A stretch of DNA of 20,929 nucleotides. Origin: a virus. The position numbers and the translations under genes were made by a program. Below the pieces are notes generated by a model. The model worked only from the letters and a program-made list of their open reading frames with translations. It did not search any database and had not been told where the DNA came from. Positions 13,121 to 19,258 of this stretch are shown here, piece by piece (positions within the stretch are counted from its first letter, which is position 1; each line of letters opens with the position of its first letter). The DNA lies in IMG/VR virus record IMGVR_UViG_3300000882_000096, positions 1-20,929 of that record. One strand, written 5' to 3'.

Positions 13121-13520
13121 AAATATTTTAATAACACACGAAATACTAGACTCCGAACCAAATTCCTATTTTGTGTTTGGTGATAATTTAATTCATGAAG
13201 GTCATGGTGGTGCAGCAGCATTAAGAGATCACCCCCATGCTATTGGTTTTATTACAAAAAAATATCCAGACAATGTAACTGAATCCTTTTATAAACCAGA
13301 AGAATATTCCTCAATTTTCTTTGAGGAGTTAAAGAAACTTAAAAGTATTATAGAAAAAAGACCAGATAAGAAATTCTACATTTCTCAACTTGGTAGTGGG
13401 TTAGCGAATAGATTTAGAATATGGGATAAACTCATTCGACATAATCTAGTTAGGGCATTGGAAGGATTTGATAATGTTGTGTTCTGTTGGAATGATAGTT
13501 TAGTTTCTAGGTTGTCTTAA
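13107..13520 (+). CDS. Conserved protein with FGDN...GHGGAAA motif (137 aa)
   Basis: Residues 20-40 read NSYFVFGDNLIHEGHGGAAA, followed by LRDHPHAIGFITKKYPDN, EEYSSIFFEELKKLK and KFYISQLGSGLANRFRIWDK. This is a compact family seen in phages and bacteria. The GDN and GG-x-A loops, an ISQLGSGLA strand-loop and the final NVVFCWND strand suggest a nucleotide- or ADP-ribose-binding Rossmann-like or macro-like fold, but the activity is unknown. It overlaps the DUF5661-like gene by 14 nt and ends 22 nt before the tail gene that begins the virion cluster. Confidence 0.6.
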   Translation: MAIYKNILITHEILDSEPNSYFVFGDNLIHEGHGGAAALRDHPHAIGFITKKYPDNVTESFYKPEEYSSIFFEELKKLKSIIEKRPDKKFYISQLGSGLANRFRIWDKLIRHNLVRALEGFDNVVFCWNDSLVSRLS

Positions 13521-13528
13521 AGTAATAA

Positions 13529-13536
13529 CATAAGTA
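13529..13536 (+). promoter_or_regulatory. Late promoter box variant CATAAGTA
   Basis: CATAAGTA differs from CATAAATA at one base and ends 6 nt before the GTG of the gp15-like tail gene, the same spacing as several exact boxes in the window. Confidence 0.4.
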
Positions 13537-13542
13537 TAAGTT

Positions 13543-14286
13543 GTGAGGACTTATACTTTCAATAACGAGATATTCATCCAGATTAATGGAGTTATGAGTA
13601 TGCTCGATGATATAGTAGTAGCTCGTAGAAAGAGAACTAATTTTGGTGAAGCTGTTGATTGGTTAAAAGTTCGTTTCGTTTATTCCCCTAAGCAGCGAGT
13701 TCTCTTGGATCTTTTAGACAAAGCACAAAATATACAACTTCCAGTAGTAACATTTTATCTGGGTGGTATTAATAGAGACTCTGCTAGGACTTGGAATAAG
13801 TTAGAAGGTTATTATGCTAAATCTTTAGACTCATCTGAAGTTAAAAAAATTCCTCAACCTAATCCAGTAGACATCACTTTAAATTGTTCCATACTCACCA
13901 AATATGCTAGTGACATGGATCAAATTATTACTAACCTGGTAGCATGGACTAATCCCCAACACATTTTAAGTTGGAGGATCCCTGGTGTTTATGATCAAGA
14001 AATTCGCAGTCCTGTTATTTGGAATGGCGCGGTCAATACTTCTTACCCAACAGATTTAAACGCAACACAAATAGCTCGATATCAAGCAGATTTAAGTTTT
14101 ACTATTAAAGGATGGATCTTTAAAGCTATTCCAAGTAAGGGAGAAGCTAAAATCTTTAAATTTAATTCAGACTTCTCTATGATTGATGAATTAACTACCA
14201 AGTATTCTTTAGATCAATTAGATCCAAATTTAACAGAGAGAACTCTTCTTTCTGCTGTTCCACAACCTCAAATTTTAATTGGCTGA
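13543..14286 (+). CDS. 15: Tail sheath stabiliser / tail completion protein, T4 gp15-like
   Basis: In T4, gp15 caps the tail tube and sheath and forms the joint to the neck. The 247-residue product shows the same order of blocks as T4 gp15: an N-terminal YTFNNEIFIQINGVMSML with DIVVARRK, VRFVYSPKQRVLLDLLD at 43-59 (T4: VPITYASKEHF), LPVVTFYLGGINRDSAR near 66-82, then NPVDITLNCSILTKYASDMD at 107-126 (T4: NPSPIKMIYELSIFTRYEDDM) followed by QIITNLVAWTNPQ, and later RYQADLSFTIKGWIFKAIP. It starts with GTG behind a late-box variant and leads a run of virion genes with very short spacing. Confidence 0.8.
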   Translation: MRTYTFNNEIFIQINGVMSMLDDIVVARRKRTNFGEAVDWLKVRFVYSPKQRVLLDLLDKAQNIQLPVVTFYLGGINRDSARTWNKLEGYYAKSLDSSEVKKIPQPNPVDITLNCSILTKYASDMDQIITNLVAWTNPQHILSWRIPGVYDQEIRSPVIWNGAVNTSYPTDLNATQIARYQADLSFTIKGWIFKAIPSKGEAKIFKFNSDFSMIDELTTKYSLDQLDPNLTERTLLSAVPQPQILIG

Positions 14287-14288
14287 TT

Positions 14289-14888
14289 ATGATTATAGGA
14301 AAACCTTTTTTACCTCCTATAGTTCCTACTGGTGTCACTAAAACATTTAATGTTTTTGGTAAATCCTTTTTAAAGATACAAGGTGTTTTTCTGTCTGGGT
14401 GTGTTTTTGAAAATGAAACTTTTTTTAATCCTTTTTCAGCATCACGAAGACTATCTGCAGATTATCCAGGGTTTTATGGTATTCAATTAAGTGCTACAAA
14501 TTACACTTCAAATAATAACAACCAAGTAGTATTTACCATGCCCTCTGCAGCTTATGAAGGATTTGCTGATGTTATTTTAATGAATGAGGCTGGCTGGGGT
14601 AAATTAACTAGCTTTGTTATTAAAGATACTATTAATCCTTATGTATCTGGTACTACTGATTATGACAATTATCAACCTTATCAAAGACCTTGGAAAGATG
14701 GTATTGTCGTCGGAACCGAACTTCCTTTAAGCGTTACTCCAGAATTGTCTGTTAATTTTATATTGTCTCTTACAGCTGATGATGATTTTGATGGATACAC
14801 CAATGTAGTAGAATTAAGTGCAGGAACTGATCCGAACGATGCTAATGACTTTCCCTCTTCATTGTTTGGAGTATTTAATAATATATGA
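14289..14888 (+). CDS. Virion protein with Ig-like domain and TSP3-type calcium-binding loop
   Basis: Residues 1-112 look like an Ig/TIG-type beta sandwich (KTFNVFGKSFLKIQGVFLSG, QVVFTMPSAAYEGFADVIL, NEAGWGKLTSF), as in tail-associated adhesin and neck proteins of marine phages. Near the C-terminus, DDDFDGYTNVVELSAGTDPN (residues 164-183) is a thrombospondin-type-3/EF-hand-like loop: D164, D166, D168, N172 and E175 would ligate calcium, and GTDP is typical. It follows the gp15-like gene by 2 nt and overlaps the next start by 4 nt. It is probably a tail or neck decoration or fibre-attachment protein; the exact position is unknown. Confidence 0.55.
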   Translation: MIIGKPFLPPIVPTGVTKTFNVFGKSFLKIQGVFLSGCVFENETFFNPFSASRRLSADYPGFYGIQLSATNYTSNNNNQVVFTMPSAAYEGFADVILMNEAGWGKLTSFVIKDTINPYVSGTTDYDNYQPYQRPWKDGIVVGTELPLSVTPELSVNFILSLTADDDFDGYTNVVELSAGTDPNDANDFPSSLFGVFNNI

Positions 14889-16372
14889 GCGCTTTATCTT
14901 CTATCAAAGTAGAATCAAACTACACAGGTACTTTTAGCAAACAAAATTCAGTATCTTTTAATACATCTTTATGGGCTGCTACCAATGGAACTATTAATTG
15001 GACAGATTATCCAAACCAAGTTCCTTATACTGAGCAAGATGTTTTTCATACACAATTAACTCATACCCCGGGTTTAAGTTCCGATATAGGATGGACGATT
15101 AGAATAGGAAAAGGAGGACAGATTTACTACATTGACGTACAAGGATTGGGTCAAATTATTTGCCCACAAAGATCTTTCTCTGCTTGGAATGATGATTGCA
15201 TGACGACTACTGTTTATAGTGCACCTGAAAGTAATAAAGATACAGAAATGGGCGGTAATGATTCCTTTGCTAATGGATATATACACGGTTCAGGAATGTA
15301 TGTTAAACCCCAAATGGATCCCTTAAACAATAAACCTTTTTATTGCCCATTATTAGCTGAAAATTTTGATGTAAGAGATAGAAGTTATTCTATGGTAAAT
15401 TGGGGATTGGTTCCTAAACCTAATATAAATCGAGGGGATGTTTTATTTTATTCTCGTTATAGAGATATGGGTAATGGGGTTTTAGAATTAACATTTTATT
15501 GTTATAATTTTGGAAATAGAACTTACAATTTTGCTGAAACACCTTGGTGGGCAGTAAGACCTAGTAAATTTCCCAATATGATTGAAGGGATTAATGGAAC
15601 TTCTTCTTTTAAAATCACCAATAAAACTTTTCAAAGTGGCGCAATTCCATCTACTGGGGGTTGGGGAGCGCATACAGTAAATCCTTCCGATCCAAATTCT
15701 ATTACTTGTGCTTTGGTTTGGGGGAGTACTTCTAATGGAACTGGAGTCAATTTTGGATTTGTTGATAAAGGAGTTAGAGATATGTCTTTAATAGCACCTT
15801 CTTTCAGCCAACTAAATTTACCTTACGGCACTGGATTTTGTTATCGGCGATACGCTGTTTTAGGAAAATTAAAAAATGTTAGTATCATTTGTGCTGATTT
15901 AAATAAACATGCACTATTAAAATCTATAGAATTTCCTGCAAGTTATTCCGGTCGTTTACCACTATATACTTCCACTTTAGAAGGACAAAATGTATTAAGT
16001 ACCTCGGGAAGTAGTTTAGTAGGATACACTTATCCTATCCCTATCAAAAATTCTTTACCTTTATTATTAATGAAAAATAAAGGTAATGGGAATTATTTTC
16101 TTTCTACGGATCCTTATGCTGCTTGTGGAAAATTGCCATTTACTAATCCTTATCCAGTAGGACATGCCAAATATACCACGTATCAAAATAAACACATTTA
16201 TCAGGTTTATGACGGAAAAACAGAATGGGTTTCTTTATTAGGATTTGTAAAACCGACTTCTACTCCGGGTTTTGCTGATGCTGGATATCAATCACTTACA
16301 GACATTATCGGGAGTATTCCTTTTATTGCCGGTGAAAAATTAAATGCTGAAGACTTAATGATTCCTGTTTAA
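14885..16372 (+). CDS. Large beta-rich virion protein of unknown function (495 aa)
   Basis: Not recognised. The protein is rich in Asn, Ser, Thr, Gly and aromatic residues, with many short beta strands (WTIRIGKGGQIYYIDVQGLG, GVLELTFYCYNFGNRTYNF, SSFKITNKTFQSG) and several Cys and Trp, and no helix-rich region or signal peptide. It lacks the short repeats of a trimeric fibre shaft, so a globular receptor-binding, baseplate-peripheral or sugar-processing domain is more likely. It is coupled to the Ig/TSP3 gene by an ATGA overlap and precedes the fibre gene, which places it in the host-recognition region. There is no visible catalytic signature I can name. Confidence 0.55.
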   Translation: MSALSSIKVESNYTGTFSKQNSVSFNTSLWAATNGTINWTDYPNQVPYTEQDVFHTQLTHTPGLSSDIGWTIRIGKGGQIYYIDVQGLGQIICPQRSFSAWNDDCMTTTVYSAPESNKDTEMGGNDSFANGYIHGSGMYVKPQMDPLNNKPFYCPLLAENFDVRDRSYSMVNWGLVPKPNINRGDVLFYSRYRDMGNGVLELTFYCYNFGNRTYNFAETPWWAVRPSKFPNMIEGINGTSSFKITNKTFQSGAIPSTGGWGAHTVNPSDPNSITCALVWGSTSNGTGVNFGFVDKGVRDMSLIAPSFSQLNLPYGTGFCYRRYAVLGKLKNVSIICADLNKHALLKSIEFPASYSGRLPLYTSTLEGQNVLSTSGSSLVGYTYPIPIKNSLPLLLMKNKGNGNYFLSTDPYAACGKLPFTNPYPVGHAKYTTYQNKHIYQVYDGKTEWVSLLGFVKPTSTPGFADAGYQSLTDIIGSIPFIAGEKLNAEDLMIPV

Positions 16373-16386
16373 TGTTGACGTTTATA

Positions 16387-16394
16387 GATAAATA
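16387..16394 (+). promoter_or_regulatory. T4-type late promoter box GATAAATA
   Basis: GATAAATA lies in the 30-nt gap between the 495-residue gene and the fibre gene and ends 8 nt before the ATG at 16403. Confidence 0.6.
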
Positions 16395-16402
16395 TAAAAT
16401 AT

Positions 16403-17020
16403 ATGGCTAGCACCAAAGTTAAAAAATCTAATTTAGATAGTTCCGTTTTTACTGATTTGACTATTATCGGTAATATTTCAGCCACAGGTTACTTTTATGA
16501 TGCTAATGGTTTAGTTTCATCAGCTGCAGTCACAAGTCTTTCTTCGACAGTTGATGCTAATTTTGCTCTTAAATCTACTATCACCAGTCTTTCTTCGACA
16601 GTTGATGCCAATTTTGCTACAAAGTCTTCTGTTTTAAACTATTTACCATTGTCTGGCGGAACTTTGACGGGAACTGTTGACTTGTCTGCTGTTACTGAAA
16701 TTAAAGCAACTCCAACCATAAGTTTGAGTGCATTAAATTTAAATTTAACTTCTGCTGTAATGTTTCTTGTAAATCTTAATAGCAACATTACGACATTTAC
16801 TTTTACCAACGTTCCACCTTCTCCTAGGGTTTATTCGTTTGCATTGCAATTATCTGCAGATGGAACACCTAGAACTGTTGTTTGGCCAACTGGTACAAGA
16901 TGGTCTGGAGGAACTGGACCAACTCTTACGTCAACTGCTGGAAAGGTCGATACGTTTACATTCTTTACACACGATGGTGGTGTAAATTGGTTTGCAGCAA
17001 CAAGCATCCAAAATCAATAA
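16403..17020 (+). CDS. Tail fibre protein
   Basis: The 205-residue protein begins with a capsid- or baseplate-proximal segment (NLDSSVFTDLTIIGNISATG) common to marine phage fibres. It then has two copies of TSLSSTVDANFA at 44-55 and 61-72 (period 17, a probable coiled or beta-helical shaft), the fibre signature YLPLSGGTLTGTVDLSA at 80-96, and a C-terminal domain with VYSFALQLSADG, VVWPTGTRWSGGTGPTLTS and DTFTFFTHDGGVNWFA. That domain is widespread in phage fibres and structural proteins. It has its own late box and is followed by a tail assembly chaperone gene, as expected for a fibre module. Confidence 0.82.
   Translation: MASTKVKKSNLDSSVFTDLTIIGNISATGYFYDANGLVSSAAVTSLSSTVDANFALKSTITSLSSTVDANFATKSSVLNYLPLSGGTLTGTVDLSAVTEIKATPTISLSALNLNLTSAVMFLVNLNSNITTFTFTNVPPSPRVYSFALQLSADGTPRTVVWPTGTRWSGGTGPTLTSTAGKVDTFTFFTHDGGVNWFAATSIQNQ
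16530..16618 (+). repeat. Two 38-bp direct repeats, 51-bp period, in the fibre gene
   Basis: Segments 16530-16567 and 16581-16618 differ at only two bases; both contain GTCTTTCTTCGACAGTTGAT. They encode the duplicated TSLSSTVDANFA shaft unit in the same frame. Unequal exchange here could change shaft length in 17-residue steps. Confidence 0.8.
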
Positions 17021-17028
17021 AGCATTTT

Positions 17029-17036
17029 AATAAATA
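17029..17036 (+). promoter_or_regulatory. T4-type late promoter box AATAAATA
   Basis: AATAAATA ends 14 nt before the ATG at 17051 and is followed by AGGAA, one of the few Shine-Dalgarno-like sequences in the window. This leaves room for a short leader, unlike most other boxes here. Confidence 0.45.
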
Positions 17037-17050
17037 GGAACGAAAAAATT

Positions 17051-17515
17051 ATGAAAAAATACTGCTATGTTAAGAATGGAAAAATTGTTGCAGCAGAACA
17101 AGATCTGCCAGTAAATTTTGAAAATATTTCAAATTTTTATCTTTTAGGCGATGCTGACCTTAAGCGTTATGGCTGGCTTCCTTACGAAAAATTATCAGAG
17201 GATAAAGATGTTTTTGTTAGTTCTAGTTACGAAATTCTTGAAGATAAAGTAATCGAACGCTTTGTAACAAGAGATAAGACTAAACAAGAATTGCAAGCTG
17301 AAGTAGAAGAAAAAACAGCAATGCAATGGGATTCGATAAGATCTAAACGAAACATTCTCTTACAGGAGTCTGATGTATTTGTCGTTTCTGATAGATGGGA
17401 ACAAATGAGTTCCGAAACTAAAAAGGCATGGTCAGAATACAGAAAAGCATTAAGAGATCTTCCTCAAAATGTTACAAATTCTTTTGATGTAATTTGGCCA
17501 ATTCAACCGAAATAA
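17051..17515 (+). CDS. Phage tail assembly chaperone (Phage_tail_APC type)
   Basis: The 154-residue protein has an N-terminal beta segment (KYCYVKNGKIVAAEQDLP, YLLGDADLKRYGWLPYE), then a helical C-terminal domain with IRSKRNILLQESDVFVVSDR, QMSSETKKAWSEYRKALRDLPQ (helix to loop) and a final VIWPIQPK. R-x-x-LL-x-x-SD...W-x-x-YR-x-x-LRDLP is the signature of tail fibre/tail assembly chaperones encoded beside fibres. It is predicted to help fold or trimerise the adjacent fibre or tip protein and is not necessarily in the particle. It sits 30 nt after the fibre gene and 7 nt before the probable tip gene. Confidence 0.8.
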   Translation: MKKYCYVKNGKIVAAEQDLPVNFENISNFYLLGDADLKRYGWLPYEKLSEDKDVFVSSSYEILEDKVIERFVTRDKTKQELQAEVEEKTAMQWDSIRSKRNILLQESDVFVVSDRWEQMSSETKKAWSEYRKALRDLPQNVTNSFDVIWPIQPK

Positions 17516-17522
17516 CATTATT

Positions 17523-18068
17523 ATGTCCTTTTTGGCTAGAAAACTTCTTGCAACAAACGGTGTAGCTCCTCCTATGTATTTTTATAATTATGGAACTGTT
17601 TTAGGAACAGGATCTTGGACTTATACTACAATTCAACACAATTCAACACACGCTTTTACACAAAACTCAAACAACCTATATCTTTCTGTACAAGGTTCTA
17701 ACAGTACAGGCATTTGGGTTGGCACAAAAGCATATCATACGACTCCTTTAAAAATTCCAGCAACACACAATAAAATGGACGTGTATTGTTATTCAGTTGC
17801 TCTCGCTGGCATGAGACAAATTTGGTTTGGTTTAACAACTAATAACAATGATTGGTCGGATGCAATGTGGGGATCATCAGTAAGTACTGCTGGAGTTCAA
17901 GCGGTTGGTTACCATAATGGCAGTATTCCAGTAGGATCTTATGGTACCACAACTTTTGACATTACAGCTGCTCAAGGTAAATTGTGCTATTTTATACCTT
18001 CCGTAGCAACCGGTCAAAACGGTAACGTACAAATACAAATTTATAGTGCAAGAACGTACGTTGGATAA
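17523..18068 (+). CDS. Probable tail tip / receptor-binding protein (181 aa)
   Basis: The N-terminus MSFLARKLLATNGVAPPMYF is followed by a beta-rich Ser/Thr/Asn/Gly protein (YGTVLGTGSWTYTTIQHN, DVYCYSVALAGMRQIWFGLT, FDITAAQGKLCYFIPSVA) ending IQIYSARTYVG. It has the composition of phage adhesin tips rather than enzymes. The gene follows the fibre and assembly chaperone genes, the usual place for a host-range determinant that needs the chaperone. No exact family recognised. A short 10-bp tandem duplication (ACAATTCAAC twice) lies near 17632, within the coding region. Confidence 0.55.
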   Translation: MSFLARKLLATNGVAPPMYFYNYGTVLGTGSWTYTTIQHNSTHAFTQNSNNLYLSVQGSNSTGIWVGTKAYHTTPLKIPATHNKMDVYCYSVALAGMRQIWFGLTTNNNDWSDAMWGSSVSTAGVQAVGYHNGSIPVGSYGTTTFDITAAQGKLCYFIPSVATGQNGNVQIQIYSARTYVG

Positions 18069-18116
18069 CTAATATATTTTCAAAAAGGAAGTTTTAAAAT
18101 AATCAAATCTTCCTGC

Positions 18117-18124
18117 CATAAATA
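18117..18124 (+). promoter_or_regulatory. T4-type late promoter box CATAAATA in an intergenic region
   Basis: CATAAATA lies in the 244-nt gap between the tip gene and the minus-strand gene at 18313. It ends 5 nt before an ATG that opens only a 16-codon frame. No larger plus-strand gene follows until 18628. Confidence 0.45.
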
Positions 18125-18129
18125 ATATT

Positions 18130-18180
18130 ATGGCACTCAACTGCATTCCAACTTCAGAAGACCTAAAACACTCTCTTTAA
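18130..18180 (+). other. 16-codon mini-ORF behind a late box, possible gene remnant or peptide
   Basis: ATG at 18130 opens MALNCIPTSEDLKHSL and stops at 18180. The position 5 nt after an exact late box copies the arrangement at true late genes, but the frame is very short. It could be a real small peptide, a leader, or the start of a gene destroyed by deletion or frameshift. The rest of the gap (18181-18312) shows no other gene and no clear terminator. Confidence 0.3.
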
Positions 18181-18312
18181 TACTTGTAAATCTTTTTACC
18201 TTTAAAAACTTTACAGTCTTTAATACATAGTTATTAAATGACCTTCTCTAAAATTGGATCTTTACCCTTCCACCAATATATTTGGATAGATTCTTCTTTT
18301 AAACGAAACTAT

Positions 18313-18567
18313 TTATTCTTGTTCAGAATCTTTAGAAATTCCCAATTCCCAAGACTCCATAGAAGATTGATCGTCTTTTTGAATAAATACGGTTAAACGA
18401 ACCTCTTCCTCTTCTTCTTTAGCAGAGAAATAATAATGAACAATTTCTCCAGATTCTTTTAAAGGACAAAGAATATTATTAGCTTGATTTAAAAGATCTT
18501 CTTTAGTATTCCAAACAAAGTTAGAAAGATTTTCAATAAGGTTAGTGAGAATGTCTTCTAAAATCAT
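18313..18567 (-). CDS. Hypothetical small protein (84 aa)
   Basis: The ATG at 18567 (MILEDILTNLIENLSNF) is preferred to a TTG 33 nt upstream: a late-box variant, ATTAAATA, ends 5 nt before this ATG. The protein is an N-terminal amphipathic helix, a central hydrophobic strand region (GEIVHYYFSAKEEEEEVRLT, then VFIQ) and an acidic end (ELGISKDSEQE). No family recognised. It is the only minus-strand gene between the tail cluster and the protease gene, and transcription of the small membrane-protein gene at 18628 diverges from it. Confidence 0.5.
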   Translation of the reverse strand: MILEDILTNLIENLSNFVWNTKEDLLNQANNILCPLKESGEIVHYYFSAKEEEEEVRLTVFIQKDDQSSMESWELGISKDSEQE

Positions 18568-18572
18568 AAAAA

Positions 18573-18580
18573 TATTTAAT
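18573..18580 (-). promoter_or_regulatory. Late promoter box variant ATTAAATA
   Basis: On the minus strand ATTAAATA differs from AATAAATA at one base and ends 5 nt before the ATG at 18567. It is weaker evidence than the exact boxes. Confidence 0.3.
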
Positions 18581-18627
18581 AAAGAATCAAAGCTTGACAA
18601 CGTTTAAAATGACAATATATTAATTAA

Positions 18628-18819
18628 ATGATTAACAAACTCTACAACATCGGTCTTGTTCTTTTTTCTTCTCCTTTTTTAATTGTAGGAGCCTCTTCTC
18701 TGTATACTATGTTTCGAATCGAACCAGTTGCGACTTGTTTGAATCTTTCTTTTGTTATCGGAGCTACTTTGATTGTTCTGTCTTGGTACCTCACAGATAA
18801 AAAAGATAATAACAAATAA
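18628..18819 (+). CDS. Small membrane protein (63 aa)
   Basis: Two hydrophobic segments, about residues 8-28 (IGLVLFSSPFLIVGASSLYT) and 38-55 (LNLSFVIGATLIVLSWYL), separated by a short loop and followed by a charged TDKKDNNK tail, predict a hairpin in the inner membrane with both ends on the same side. It could be a holin-like or superinfection-related protein, but nothing identifies it further. It precedes the cupredoxin-like gene by 27 nt; that gene has its own late box. Confidence 0.6.
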   Translation: MINKLYNIGLVLFSSPFLIVGASSLYTMFRIEPVATCLNLSFVIGATLIVLSWYLTDKKDNNK

Positions 18820-18823
18820 TTTT

Positions 18824-18831
18824 CATAAATA
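18824..18831 (+). promoter_or_regulatory. T4-type late promoter box CATAAATA
   Basis: CATAAATA ends 15 nt before the ATG of the cupredoxin-like gene and probably serves both it and the protease gene that starts 4 nt after it. Confidence 0.55.
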
Positions 18832-18846
18832 GAATTTATATATTAT

Positions 18847-19254
18847 ATGAGTTCTATTAAAATAAATGGAAAATTAGCAATAGAAGGAAAGATTGAATTT
18901 GGTCCTCTTGGGTATCAACAAGTTTTCGTATCTCATTCTATTCCTATTACCATTACTACTTCGGGATTTAGTTACAATTTATATCAAATAGGAACTAATA
19001 ACCCTTCTCTATCTTGTTATAGAGGAACCAATTACGATTTTATTGTTAATACTTCTTCTCACCCTTTTGCTTTAAGGGCGTCTAGCGGTGATACTTCTAC
19101 TACTATAGAAGGAGCGTATAATAACAATCCTTTAAATGGAAAAGCCAATGGGGAGGTAATTATGTTTACCCCCAATGCTTCTACTCCTTCTACTTTAGTT
19201 TATCAGTGCGTATTGCACCCTTCCATGATAGGAACTATTACGATTTTAGATTAA
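18847..19254 (+). CDS. Virion-type protein with cupredoxin-like domain
   Basis: After an N-terminal segment typical of marine phage tail proteins (SIKINGKLAIEGKIEFG), residues 50-135 form a cupredoxin-like beta barrel: YRGTNYDFIVNTSSHPFALR, EVIMFTPNASTPSTLVYQC and the end VLHPSMIGTITIL. The positions that bind copper in type 1 sites are all present: His72 (SSHPF), Cys121, His124 and Met127 (YQCVLHPSM). Similar domains are frequent in structural proteins of marine phages, where metal binding has not to my knowledge been established. It forms a two-gene late unit with the serine protease that follows. Confidence 0.7.
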   Translation: MSSIKINGKLAIEGKIEFGPLGYQQVFVSHSIPITITTSGFSYNLYQIGTNNPSLSCYRGTNYDFIVNTSSHPFALRASSGDTSTTIEGAYNNNPLNGKANGEVIMFTPNASTPSTLVYQCVLHPSMIGTITILD

Positions 19255-19258
19255 TATT

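Noticed and set aside
18081-18113. Possible terminator hairpin AGGAAG...CTTCCT after the tip gene
   Set aside because: Only a 6-bp stem with a 17-nt AT loop and no following T-run; too weak to call.
18313-18600. Longer TTG-started version of the small minus-strand gene
   Set aside because: The ATG at 18567 has a late-box variant at the recurring distance; the TTG extension has no support.
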